Below are positions 17,996 to 26,495 of a stretch of DNA of 64,000 nucleotides, one piece after another. Numbering within the stretch: the stretch's first letter is position 1; every line of letters starts with the position of its first letter. Source of the DNA: Terriglobia bacterium (GTDB lineage Bacteria; Acidobacteriota; Terriglobia; Acidiferrales; UBA7541). The position numbers and the translations under genes were made by a program. The stretch is taken from the NCBI GenBank assembly GCA_020073485.1, contig JAIQFB010000001.1, positions 62,001 to 126,000 on the forward strand, written 5' to 3'. The notes beneath the pieces are model-generated. The model was not told the DNA's origin. It made no database searches and saw nothing but the letters and a program-made list of their open reading frames with translations.

Positions 17996-19149
17996 GATTT
18001 CTTCTTCGGCCAAAGCGGATCGCCTGGTTTACGGTTGCTTATGGCCTCGTTCTCTTCTTCCTCGGAGTTTAGGCACTTGTACATGTTCTTCCGACAATAG
18101 AAGACGCAGGCTAGGCGTTCCGGCATTCTGTGCAGTTCCGGCACTGTGCCGTCCGGGTTCAGCAATGGAGTATTGCCATGGACTTGGTTAGCCACGTCGG
18201 CGAGGAGGACATCACCGTCACGATAGCGGACAGCCACTTTGTAACGCGGCAAGACTAGGTCACAGCCCTCAAAGTCGCCGAGGCAACACATCGCACCGAA
18301 ACCTTCCTTCAAATCACCCTTGTCCACATGCGCGGCGGTCCTGAAGCTTTTATTGCAGGTGACTGTTGTGAACGGTGTGGGACCGTCCGGTGTTTCGAGC
18401 ACAAACGCGGGCGGAGTTTGGCATGCTTTCTCAAACTGCACACCCCATTTGTCCTGGACAAATGACCAACGAAACGCCTCGCCGACCTCTTGCGCTAATT
18501 CCGACATGAGTCCCCATTCCTCGGGAAGAACACCATCGTAGGCGGTTGTACGGCAGCCCTCCGGTTGCCCGCCACGTATCTCTCGGGCGTTGAAGCCGAA
18601 GGTCCCACCCTTGGCAGGTTTTAAGATGTAATAATGCTCGTCGTCCAAGTCCTCTTCGTTCGGGACTCCATTGATGTTGGACTCGGTGCCGTCGGGCCTT
18701 ATCCGTTTCACCATCCCCGTGCCCGCAGCTTCACCGCGATTGCCGCCCGCGATTGGTTCACGCGCAGCTTCGCGTACGACAGGCCGAACAGCTTCCAAGA
18801 GGTCAGGCGGGAGGCGGTGTTTCAGCAATATGCAGAGCACTCGGCCGTCCGGCGTCAGCACCATGCCTGTTTCATCCAGAAGGAGCGTGTAATGCCTCTC
18901 GTCCAGAAAGCTCTTCTTCAGCAACGCGGCTTCTTCTTTTCCGATGTCGGCGGGTGCTTTTAGAATTCTGAAAAAAGACTCAACCCTTCCGTCCGGGTAG
19001 TGCGCCTTTTGGAGTTCATTGTAAGCGCGCTCCTCTTGGGTCAGTTGCCTTGTCCACACTTCACCGCTCGGTGTGTTGGTCTTCTCCCAGCCTTCAGCCT
19101 TTCCGTCTTCGCACGGCGGGCGTTTGTTCGGTAAGGTTGTCCGCTGCAT
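17992..19149 (-). CDS. TET/JBP-family 2-oxoglutarate/Fe(II) DNA base dioxygenase
   Basis: This 385-residue protein carries the TET/JBP oxygenase core in residues about 255-355. The iron ligands are His274 and Asp276 in FRTAAHVDKGD and His324 in NQVHGNTPL. The strand LVLPRYKVAVRYRDGDVLLA lies between them, and RMPERLACVFYCR supplies the likely 2-oxoglutarate arginine (Arg345). The family oxidises the methyl of 5-methylcytosine or thymine in DNA. The N-terminal 200 residues are unlike known domains and may bind DNA. It overlaps the gene on each side (56 bp upstream, 4 bp downstream). No cytosine-5 methyltransferase is in the window, which favours thymine as substrate. Confidence 0.85.
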   Translation of the reverse strand: MQRTTLPNKRPPCEDGKAEGWEKTNTPSGEVWTRQLTQEERAYNELQKAHYPDGRVESFFRILKAPADIGKEEAALLKKSFLDERHYTLLLDETGMVLTPDGRVLCILLKHRLPPDLLEAVRPVVREAAREPIAGGNRGEAAGTGMVKRIRPDGTESNINGVPNEEDLDDEHYYILKPAKGGTFGFNAREIRGGQPEGCRTTAYDGVLPEEWGLMSELAQEVGEAFRWSFVQDKWGVQFEKACQTPPAFVLETPDGPTPFTTVTCNKSFRTAAHVDKGDLKEGFGAMCCLGDFEGCDLVLPRYKVAVRYRDGDVLLADVANQVHGNTPLLNPDGTVPELHRMPERLACVFYCRKNMYKCLNSEEEENEAISNRKPGDPLWPKKKS

Positions 19150-19729
19150 AGCACAGTCCTTTCACAACGGCTTCTGCGTTGTTGGCAATATTGAAATGCT
19201 TCTTAACGGCGTTCAGGGCGTGCTCATACTTCTCGCGAAGCGGCTCTTTCACCCATACCTTGATGCCCTTGCCTCGCTTAGCCAGCTTTCTGTTGTAAAA
19301 GGCGGTGTTCTTACAACTTCTACCCACGTGAGTAGAAGTTATTAAGTCCTGTTCTCTCAGGCCGTTATCGTCGCGATACTTGTCAGCCCACCGAGCTGCC
19401 GTACTTCTTCCCATATCCAGATTTTTTTCCACCCAAGCACCGAAACCTCTGTCCTTATCGTGTAGATCATTACGGCTACCTTGTGCTCTGAGCCTGATCC
19501 GCAGCCAGAAGAGCAGTGGCCCCATGTCTTTCTGGGCAAGACGTTGATGCTTTTTCCAAGCGAAGAGAATCGCCGATTTGAGTTCCTGTTCGTTCAGCTT
19601 TTGGAGTTCGGGGTCGGGAGACACGGGCGACGCAATCTGCGAATTTTCGATTGCGTGCAGCTGCCCTGCGTCGTTTGGGTGGTGTAAAGCTGCGTCGGAT
19701 ACTGGGGTAATAGGGGTGGTGGCGCTCAT
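19094..19729 (-). CDS. DNA-binding-like first protein of the base-modification operon
   Basis: This 211-residue protein begins at an ATG with GGAGG 5 nt upstream. The central region (LLFWLRIRLRAQGS, then GFGAWVEKNLDMGRSTAARW) resembles DNA-binding or DUF3102-like proteins of phages, with a possible helix-turn-helix. The C-terminal third is basic and helical. Its 3' end overlaps the TET/JBP gene by 56 bp. A regulatory role or one in delivering the modification enzymes to DNA is inferred. A long near-perfect palindrome lies inside its coding sequence at 19315-19340. Confidence 0.6.
   Translation of the reverse strand: MSATTPITPVSDAALHHPNDAGQLHAIENSQIASPVSPDPELQKLNEQELKSAILFAWKKHQRLAQKDMGPLLFWLRIRLRAQGSRNDLHDKDRGFGAWVEKNLDMGRSTAARWADKYRDDNGLREQDLITSTHVGRSCKNTAFYNRKLAKRGKGIKVWVKEPLREKYEHALNAVKKHFNIANNAEAVVKGLCYAADNLTEQTPAVRRRKG
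19315..19340. repeat. 26-bp near-perfect palindrome inside a coding region
   Basis: The half-sites are AACTTCTAC and GTAGAAGTT, with CCACGTGA between. Twelve of thirteen base pairs match, and the centre is CACGTG. The TAGAAGT core is shared with the repeats upstream of the primase gene. Codon use alone does not require such symmetry. This could be a binding site for the element's own regulator. Confidence 0.7.
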
Positions 19730-19793
19730 AGATCCTCCGTCCGCCTATGTTGAGCGCCCAAATGGGGAGGGCTAATAGTACGTCTGGGGAGAA

Positions 19794-19839
19794 TGAGGAC
19801 AAGTCGTCCTCAATGGTTAACAGTTGTGTAATAAACACA
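19794..19839. promoter_or_regulatory. Two small inverted repeats between divergent operons
   Basis: TGAGGACAAGTCGTCCTCA at 19794-19812 is a perfect 7-bp inverted repeat with a 5-bp spacer. TGTGTAATAAACACA at 19825-19839 is a perfect 5-bp repeat with a 5-bp spacer. They lie between the modification operon (minus) and the excisionase/integrase genes (plus), where operators would be expected. Binding proteins are unknown. Confidence 0.5.
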
Positions 19840-19951
19840 GAGGGTACTACAGCGCAGAATTGATGTGGGTTTGGCACTCGGCTCGCTTCGTCCCGCTGCT
19901 AATTGCCCGGTCCTTCGTGTTCCGCAGTATCGAACGATTCGGAAGACGAAA

Positions 19952-20143
19952 ATGAACCCAAATACACCCGAACGCTTCGTAGACGCCGACGAAGCCGCGA
20001 AGTTCCTATCGATCACGCGGCGTCGCGTTCTCGATTTAGCCCGAGCAAGAAAACTGCCCGGCCATCCGATCGGGGACGGTGCGAGGCGTGTGTGGCGATT
20101 CCGGTTGAGCGAGATTGCGGCCGCGATTGTCGCGACGAAATAA
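19952..20143 (+). CDS. Excisionase-like helix-turn-helix protein
   Basis: This 63-residue protein matches the small MerR/Xis-type helix-turn-helix family that accompanies tyrosine integrases: FVDADEAAKFLSITRRRVLD, then LARARKLPGHPIG and VWRFRLSEIAAAI. Such proteins direct excision or repress the integrase. The next gene, 80 bp on, is the integrase, which supports this role. An in-frame extension to 19865 has no ribosome site and is rejected. Confidence 0.8.
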   Translation: MNPNTPERFVDADEAAKFLSITRRRVLDLARARKLPGHPIGDGARRVWRFRLSEIAAAIVATK

Positions 20144-20223
20144 TCTGGGTTTATTTCCGAATAGACAGCGCGTATGGTTCGACCCCACTTGGTCCCCGTC
20201 GTGCAAAGAATTAGGAGACTTTC

Positions 20224-21444
20224 ATGGGGCGTTATCAAAGAGGATGGCTACGTGTGGTCGAACGCAAGCAAGGCCGCATGTGGCAGTTTCGGTATTACGC
20301 GGTCGATTCGATAAGCGGAAAGAAGCAGGAGCGGTCAAAGATTATCGGTACGCTATCGGACTTTCCCACTGAATCAAAGTGTTGGCGCGAGATCGACCGC
20401 CAACGACTGATCGAGAAGATTAATCGGCCGCAAACCGATGACAAGCTACGCTTCCGGCACATCGCGGACTTTTACTTGAACAGTGATGCCTTTAACAAGC
20501 TCGCTCCCACCACACAGTATTGCTACCGTCACATTGTGAACGATTATCTGGTCCCCGCGTGGGGCGCTCAATTCGCTGTGGATATCAAGAGCTTGGCTGT
20601 CGAGAAATGGCTGCGCTCCCTCGATCTCGCCGCCCCAACACGGGGCAAGACGAAGTACGTGATGATGGTGGTTTTCCTTCACGCCGAGAAGCATGAACGA
20701 ATTTCTGATGGATTTACGGCCAATCTGGAAAGCAAGATCGACATCGAGTCCTCTTCGAACTACGAGGCCGTAATCCTGACGCCCAAGCAGACCTTCACGA
20801 TCTTGAAGCTTATGTGCCAACCGGAGAGCACGATTACGGTCTTGGTCGCGGCTACGGGCTTGCGGTTTTCTGAAGTTGCCGGGCTTCAGTGGCAAGATAT
20901 TGACTACGCGAACGAGTGTATTCATGTGCGGCGCAAATGGATCGATGGCAAAACCTCAGAGGAACTAAAGACCAAGTTGTCCCGGTCAGCGGTTCCCATG
21001 GCTGCCGAGCTTGCTCGGGTGCTCTTAGACTGGCGAAAAGCGACTCCATATGGGAAGCCCACTGACTGGGTCTTTGCGTCCGCGAAAACGCACGGGAGGA
21101 CGCCTCGCGTGGGGAACATGCTCGTGGCCGATCATCTGCGCCCGGCAGCGATCAAGGCCGGGGTAATCCTCAAGCCGGGGCAGCGGTTCGGATTTCACAA
21201 CCTGCGGCATTCGCTCAGCAGTCTGCTCATCACCGGGCAGAAGTCGGACGTTCGCACGACTCAGGACATTCTCCGCCATAGCAGTTCGGCGACGACCATT
21301 GATCTTTACACGCAATCGCCGATGGCGCAGCGAATCGCGGCGCAGGAGTCGGTGCTGAGGGCGATTCTACGACAGCCGACCACCAGAGTAAGAATTAGAG
21401 CGGTACGGAATGGCTCAAGAGTGGGATGGAGAAAACGTGGTTAA
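20224..21444 (+). CDS. Tyrosine recombinase / phage-type integrase
   Basis: This 406-residue protein has a core-binding domain in the first half and the tyrosine recombinase catalytic domain in the second. Catalytic residues are Arg214 (ATGLRFSEVAGL), His325 and Arg328 (FHNLRHSLSS), His352 (ILRHSS) and Tyr362 (TTIDLYTQSP). It also has an N-terminal arm-binding-like segment (GRMWQFRYYAV). The start follows an AGGAG-like site. Its position next to the excisionase-like gene suggests it is the integrase of the surrounding element. The last 25 residues are very basic and may be a later extension. Confidence 0.93.
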   Translation: MGRYQRGWLRVVERKQGRMWQFRYYAVDSISGKKQERSKIIGTLSDFPTESKCWREIDRQRLIEKINRPQTDDKLRFRHIADFYLNSDAFNKLAPTTQYCYRHIVNDYLVPAWGAQFAVDIKSLAVEKWLRSLDLAAPTRGKTKYVMMVVFLHAEKHERISDGFTANLESKIDIESSSNYEAVILTPKQTFTILKLMCQPESTITVLVAATGLRFSEVAGLQWQDIDYANECIHVRRKWIDGKTSEELKTKLSRSAVPMAAELARVLLDWRKATPYGKPTDWVFASAKTHGRTPRVGNMLVADHLRPAAIKAGVILKPGQRFGFHNLRHSLSSLLITGQKSDVRTTQDILRHSSSATTIDLYTQSPMAQRIAAQESVLRAILRQPTTRVRIRAVRNGSRVGWRKRG

Positions 21445-21584
21445 GTCCGTCATATTGAAGTGCGGATGGGCAGACCTCTACTGGGTAGATGCGAACTAAT
21501 CCTGCCGAGGTACATATGACCAACCGCTCGGCTGAGTCAGCGGCGCAGCGCCCAAATGCGCGACTGCTGAACTTGGCTTAATTA

Positions 21585-23462
21585 TTAAGCGTTCGTAATC
21601 CGCGGAAATAACCCAAAGCGCCCTATATTCGGATTATGCGTAAACTCTTCGTGGTGGACTTTTGCAAGGATATCAGCAGGTGGTTCTGTGTTCTCGACAA
21701 TGAACAGCTGCTGCTGACCAATGAAATTTATGAGGTGTTCGTAAAATCTAGGCTTCAAGTCCGTGCCAGCTATATTTTCATCTTCGCCCTGCGGCTCCTT
21801 ATAAGCCAAGAGGGGTGAATCGAGAATGACGAAGCCCGGATGCGGTAGCTGGAGTTTCCTGCAGTAGTCGAGCAACGCTATCGTGAACGCCGAATGTGTG
21901 ATGGCGCATAATCCACTTCCGCGACTGCCGCGAGGCTTGCCGCCTATGACAAGGTCGCGCGTGCGCTCATCGAAATATACATCCGTGGCGTTCGGAAAGT
22001 GCCAAGCCTGCAAGATAGCTTCGACATTATTTGAAAAATCGCCCAAAACGGACTTCGGGAGATACTGCGCGACGGGTGCTTCCTCTTCAGGTTCTGCATC
22101 CGGTGCCGCCGTCCCGGTTTGCCGGAGTTTCTGTCTTATATCGACAACCCTGCGATAGACAGCTAACGCTGAACGAATTGAAGATCGCCGTTCGATCAGC
22201 TCTGAGTGCACTTGTCTCGCCTCCGCGAACTCCGGTGACAACGCAGCGTCAATTTTTCCCTGCAAACTGCGTAACTGACCTTCGAGGGTTTCACGCTGCA
22301 AACTGATAGAGACATTTTCCTTGGAGAGGGTCGCAACCGTTTCCTGAAGTTCGCGCCGCAACAAAGCGATCTTTGTAATTTCGGCAGATGCGGCCTGTGT
22401 AACAGCCGCCACATTGCCGTCACAAACAGAATCGTGTTTCTGATTCTCAGAGGTGGCACCGCAAAGAGGACAAGTCGTCACTGGGATGAGCACAAAGAAC
22501 TGCCCAGATTCCTCGATGGCCTGCAATCGCTTGAGATCGGTATCATACTGCTCATCCAAGAGCTTAAATCGCGCCTGAAGTTCGCCAATTTCACCGCTGC
22601 GAGAGGCAAGGTTGCTGTATTGCTCAAAAGCATTCCTGCGCTCTCGTGTTGAGTCCGCAAGGCGGCCCTCCATGTTACGAAGAGTGGCCTGAAGAAGTTC
22701 CAGCTGTTCGTCGATTTCGGTTTCCTTGTTATCGAGATCTTCGGGGTCGTCTGTGAGGTTCGCCAGCTCATCCTCGTAGGACGCCAGCATTTGTTCGAGA
22801 AGCTCCGGCCGCAGTGCAGGTTTCACGATGGCAGAGCTAGGAGCTTCAGTTTCGGAAACAACTGCGGAATCATCAACTCCGGTAAGTAGTAGCTTGAAAA
22901 CCCCATATTCGCGCGTCTTCTCCAGATATTGTCCGGCCTCGATGGGAGAAGACGGTTTAATGATGTCCCGCGAGGTGATGACACACAAATGTGCAAGCGC
23001 ACGGAAACCCAATGCCCTTACCTCACCGCTCTCCTTGCTCCAAAGGATCGACTTGTTGTCGAGGCCGATCTCCTGGAGCAGCCAGCGCGATAGATTCTTT
23101 GCGTTTCCCGAACCATGTCTCGCATTCAGTTTGGTTGCGGCCTTTAGATCAGTCGGCGTCTCCATTACGAGGCCGTCGAACCTCAGGAAATTTCCACCAT
23201 CAAGACTGCGTTGTAGCGTGTAATCTTTCTTGGACGCGGTGGTTATGCCGAGCAGAACTCGGTCATATCCATTGCGCTCGGGTATATCTTTCAGCTCATC
23301 GCCAGCCCCGAGCATGAAGTCGATAGCTTGGACGAGGAACGTCTTCCCCGTGTCGGAGGCTCCCCACAAGAGGTTCAGGCCAGGAGTGAAGGTAAATGCC
23401 GCTGGCTCTTTTTTCGGCCCCAGAAAGCGAATGAACCGTAGATAGAGACCATTGAAGCTCAT
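21585..23462 (-). CDS. ABC-3C system ABC ATPase (Rad50/RecN-like)
   Basis: This 625-residue SMC/Rad50-type ATPase has Walker A GASDTGKT at 34-41, a long coiled coil with a central zinc hook (CPLCGATSENQKHDSVC), and the ABC signature region GSRGSGLCAITHSA. Walker B is GFVILDSPLLAY. The start at 23462 overlaps the upstream stop as ATGA, so I prefer it to the ATG at 23507. ABC ATPases of three-component (ABC-3C) systems are thought to sense invading DNA and license an effector. It is the last gene of a three-gene operon with overlapping ends. Confidence 0.85.
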   Translation of the reverse strand: MSFNGLYLRFIRFLGPKKEPAAFTFTPGLNLLWGASDTGKTFLVQAIDFMLGAGDELKDIPERNGYDRVLLGITTASKKDYTLQRSLDGGNFLRFDGLVMETPTDLKAATKLNARHGSGNAKNLSRWLLQEIGLDNKSILWSKESGEVRALGFRALAHLCVITSRDIIKPSSPIEAGQYLEKTREYGVFKLLLTGVDDSAVVSETEAPSSAIVKPALRPELLEQMLASYEDELANLTDDPEDLDNKETEIDEQLELLQATLRNMEGRLADSTRERRNAFEQYSNLASRSGEIGELQARFKLLDEQYDTDLKRLQAIEESGQFFVLIPVTTCPLCGATSENQKHDSVCDGNVAAVTQAASAEITKIALLRRELQETVATLSKENVSISLQRETLEGQLRSLQGKIDAALSPEFAEARQVHSELIERRSSIRSALAVYRRVVDIRQKLRQTGTAAPDAEPEEEAPVAQYLPKSVLGDFSNNVEAILQAWHFPNATDVYFDERTRDLVIGGKPRGSRGSGLCAITHSAFTIALLDYCRKLQLPHPGFVILDSPLLAYKEPQGEDENIAGTDLKPRFYEHLINFIGQQQLFIVENTEPPADILAKVHHEEFTHNPNIGRFGLFPRITNA

Positions 23463-23959
23463 GCCCTGAGACCGGGCCTTTCGTGGACCTGAAATTCTCT
23501 GGTCCATTGGTCGTGATCATAGACGGCTGTAAGGACGTGCTTGATGTCAGTGTCAGACATTGTCCCGAAAGTGCCACAGACCCAACTGGCGCGTTGCTTG
23601 AGTTCATCAAGGTAGGCTGCCGTCAGCGCGTCGAGGAATGGCCCCGCACTGTCATCGGCTTGATAAGTGAACCCGTCTGCGGCTGCGAAACGCGTGACGA
23701 GTCTCCGACTCATCATCAATAGAAGACCACGCTCAATAAGTTGGCGCCGTACAAGAAGTTCGCCGGAACGGAGCGGTAGAGGGGGGTGCAGGCTGGGAGG
23801 TCCGCCAACATCGCCGGAATGAACCATGAGGTAATCAAATTCCAAAATACGCTGGAGATCCAACCGCTCCGGATAAGATTCCGCCAAAAGTATAAGCGCC
23901 CGCACGCCCGTTTCTATCGGACTGTTGAAAGGCGTTACAGTCTGAGCTATTTCAGCCAT
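23459..23959 (-). CDS. ABC-3C middle component
   Basis: This 166-residue helical protein (VRALILLAESYPERLDLQRILEFDY, abridged here to the family's conserved start) matches the small middle components of ABC-3C systems, which link the ATPase to the effector. It has no catalytic motif. It overlaps the effector gene by 8 bp and the ATPase gene by 4 bp, so translation is coupled through the operon. Subclass was not determined. Confidence 0.75.
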   Translation of the reverse strand: MAEIAQTVTPFNSPIETGVRALILLAESYPERLDLQRILEFDYLMVHSGDVGGPPSLHPPLPLRSGELLVRRQLIERGLLLMMSRRLVTRFAAADGFTYQADDSAGPFLDALTAAYLDELKQRASWVCGTFGTMSDTDIKHVLTAVYDHDQWTREFQVHERPGLRA

Positions 23960-25046
23960 TGTTCTTCACCCACACAAAACGGTTAACATTGGCAAGGTGA
24001 TGACAAATACCATGCTTGTCCTGAACGAGAACTCGTAGGCAGAGAGCATTGCAGTTCGGCGTTATATTGCCCGCCTGCGTGACGGTCGCGCGGATTCGCG
24101 CGAGACCGTCGGCGTGGTTCAAATCGTAAGTATCCACCACACCATGATAAATCTCCTCCTTGACGGCGTCGAACGTGCCCGCATCGACGCTGTCGCGGGC
24201 AAAGTTGCGAAGCGACTCGGCATGATAGAACACTTCTCGGGCGCGGTTAAAGTGTTTCTCGATTTCGGGCCATTTGGAGAGGTCTTTAAGATCGTCCACC
24301 GACACTTGGAGATGCTCGGCGTAAGCTTGTAAAAGCTGTTCAACATATCGACTTTCGCGCTCATGGATCGCTTCGGGGGGCAGTTCAGGTTTGGGCCGAG
24401 CTGGAATTCCCGCATGGCCGAATCGTTGCACATAAAAGACAGTGTTGGAATGAACCTTCAGCATTTCCACGACAGATATTGGTTTGAATATGCTGAAGTC
24501 AAACGCATCGAGATACTCCTTCAACGCGCCGTCGAGCGGAATTTCTTTGGTCTCCGTTATGGCCTTCCTGCAATATCCATCCCAATTCTTTATCAGCTCG
24601 GCCTTGAGTTCGGCGGGATTCGTAAGCAGTTTTTTCAGCTTAAGACCGATATCCTTCGATGCGGCAAAAAAACAGTTTCGCGGCGGCTTAAATTCACCCG
24701 TGTGGGAATAATAAATGATCTTGCCAAGCTCGACCCAGATATCCGATGGCGTGAGTTTTTCGCCATATCTCTTGCACTGATAATTATCCCACGGAGCATC
24801 GAACTTGTTTTCGGATACAAAAGCGACGATGTCACGGCCCATATCTCCTGGCCCGGACCACCTCATCACCTTGTCATAACCCGGAACGGAATTTGCGTAT
24901 TCCTCAGCGAAACCTTCCCAGTCGGCTGCTGAGAAAATCTCGACCAGCTTGACAGCAGGAAAATTCATTCCTGACCCGACCTGAGGCGACGTGCCCGTGC
25001 CGAGGTGCAGAGGTCTCATGTTTCCGTTGATTCCGCTGTTGCTCAA
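23952..25046 (-). CDS. ABC-3C effector: nuclease-like N-terminus plus C-terminal domain
   Basis: This protein of about 364 residues has a restriction-like N-terminal domain: MRWSGPGDMGRDIVAF, then WDNYQCKRYGEKL. That resembles the D-x(n)-QxK core of PD-(D/E)XK/Mrr nucleases. The C-terminal half is the ABC-3C C-terminal helical domain, which contacts the middle component. The first codon used is TTG at 25046; ATGs at 25019 and 24968 are possible. Likely role: DNA cleavage once the ATPase is activated. Catalysis is inferred from the motif only. Confidence 0.78.
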   Translation of the reverse strand: MSNSGINGNMRPLHLGTGTSPQVGSGMNFPAVKLVEIFSAADWEGFAEEYANSVPGYDKVMRWSGPGDMGRDIVAFVSENKFDAPWDNYQCKRYGEKLTPSDIWVELGKIIYYSHTGEFKPPRNCFFAASKDIGLKLKKLLTNPAELKAELIKNWDGYCRKAITETKEIPLDGALKEYLDAFDFSIFKPISVVEMLKVHSNTVFYVQRFGHAGIPARPKPELPPEAIHERESRYVEQLLQAYAEHLQVSVDDLKDLSKWPEIEKHFNRAREVFYHAESLRNFARDSVDAGTFDAVKEEIYHGVVDTYDLNHADGLARIRATVTQAGNITPNCNALCLRVLVQDKHGICHHLANVNRFVWVKNNG

Positions 25047-25411
25047 TCCGCCTCTCGGTCCGCTTTACAGTTCAACAGGCGAATAAAGTACCTTAATCGC
25101 CCGTTTCTGTTTCATCGCCTAAGGTGCCAAGGAGATTAGAAACGATCCGTCAATTACGAGGAAGGAGCATATCATTTTAGTGACTAGCAGCGCGCGGGAG
25201 TCGAGTCATATTGGTATATAGGGTTTAGTTCTGATTCCTTCTACTCGCAACTTGTCGCGGCTTAGGCTTATCCTCGAACGCCGTTCTGGAGCCGACGCGG
25301 GAGAACGGTTCCCTCCTACGGTCAATTGACACCTGCCTTTGCCAATTATGGTCGGGAACGCAACCCGTTGTGTGATGTTGATGTCGCGTAGAGGAGAAGT
25401 CAACAAATGGT
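25047..25411. other. Intergenic region upstream of ABC-3C operon
   Basis: No gene is convincing here. Short frames on the minus strand are low-complexity Arg/Ser peptides without ribosome sites. This interval should contain the promoter of the ABC-3C operon (its right part) and the end of the gene ending at 25412. No clear repeat or hairpin was found by eye. Confidence 0.4.
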
Positions 25412-26161
25412 TCATCGACCGCATGCAAACGGCGAGGCGCGGCGGCGAACAGCGTTGCAGACTAACGCGCAGTCCATCCCTGGACGGTAGATGAAGTCCG
25501 GAGCAAAGGCCATGAAACGAAACGACAATGTAACCCCGATGGCCCAACGCTGGCCGAATGTCTCAACCTCGTGGTTCAGTTGTGTTTCAAGACAGGGCAA
25601 ATCGACATCTCCACAAAAGTAGTACGGATGTGGGGCCAACACCTCTAGCACGATGCGCTTGGCACACATCATTGGATGGGACTTGAATGGCCTCGCAAGC
25701 TCGGGTTCCAGACGGTACAGCATGTATACGGCCGCGTAGCGCAGGATCTGAAGCGCCGCGTCATATGGTGCGTTCGACGTTGTTTTGAGTTCAATGAGTT
25801 CAAAACCATCAGCAATGGCGTGCGCGAGATCAACGTTCATCTGCCGACTATGCGTATTAACAAGCCCCGATGCCGTGGGGACATCGTTACTCCACCCTTC
25901 GTTCTCAAGGCAAATCGCGATTTGTTTCTGAAGCTGTTTTTCGATACGTTGGGTTGGATGTTCGGTGAATTTCGGTGCCACACGCAAAATCCAGTTTTTG
26001 TCCGGATTGGGCCAGCGGTCCGGCTCACGATGCCGAGTCCAGTTCTCGCGGATACGCTCGTACAACTGTTCAAATAGTCCTGAGCGTTGGGGAAGAGTGC
26101 GATAGCGGTCGCAGATGCTTTGGACCCCATCGAGCAGTGGATGATCTGGCACTGGATTCAT
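25412..26161 (-). CDS. PD-(D/E)XK-like orphan protein
   Basis: This 249-residue protein contains a candidate nuclease core, NVDLAHAIADGFELIELKTT, with Asp, then Glu and Lys spaced as in PD-(D/E)XK enzymes. Helices follow (DAALQILRYAAVYMLYRL). The last 20 residues are Arg/Ala-rich. It is not overlapped by neighbours and follows the ABC-3C operon on the same strand. It could be a stand-alone restriction or abortive-infection nuclease. Metal-site assignment is by eye. Confidence 0.6.
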   Translation of the reverse strand: MNPVPDHPLLDGVQSICDRYRTLPQRSGLFEQLYERIRENWTRHREPDRWPNPDKNWILRVAPKFTEHPTQRIEKQLQKQIAICLENEGWSNDVPTASGLVNTHSRQMNVDLAHAIADGFELIELKTTSNAPYDAALQILRYAAVYMLYRLEPELARPFKSHPMMCAKRIVLEVLAPHPYYFCGDVDLPCLETQLNHEVETFGQRWAIGVTLSFRFMAFAPDFIYRPGMDCALVCNAVRRRASPFACGR

Positions 26162-26495
26162 GAATCCTTAAAAGGACCGTTTCTGGCTACCAGCATTTAA
26201 TCACATCGGCGGCGGACGCGTGCGATACAAAGGCTCTGTGAATTACCGGAGAGGTAAGCGCGGGGCGTGAAGTGGTCCAAGTACGCTGAAATACGTGTAA
26301 GCCGAAGTTTCAGCGGTACGGAGAGCGGTGCACTTTTCCCCACCACTCCGAGCAACGATCAAAAGCAAACTTACCGTGGATCGAGGTTAGAATCTGCGCG
26401 GCACGAGGCCGCCTGAATCACAACTATCCACTTGACGTACTAATACCGAATATTTAGACTCGCTGCTCCCGGCACAAGATATCAACGGAGAGCCA
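26162..26495. other. Intergenic region with integrase-end-like motif
   Basis: No gene is seen. At 26314-26329 the 16-mer CGGTACGGAGAGCGGT occurs; the identical 16-mer recurs at 28605-28620 near tRNA-Val. It also resembles the end of the integrase gene. The rest is GC-mixed with no clear hairpin. Confidence 0.5.
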
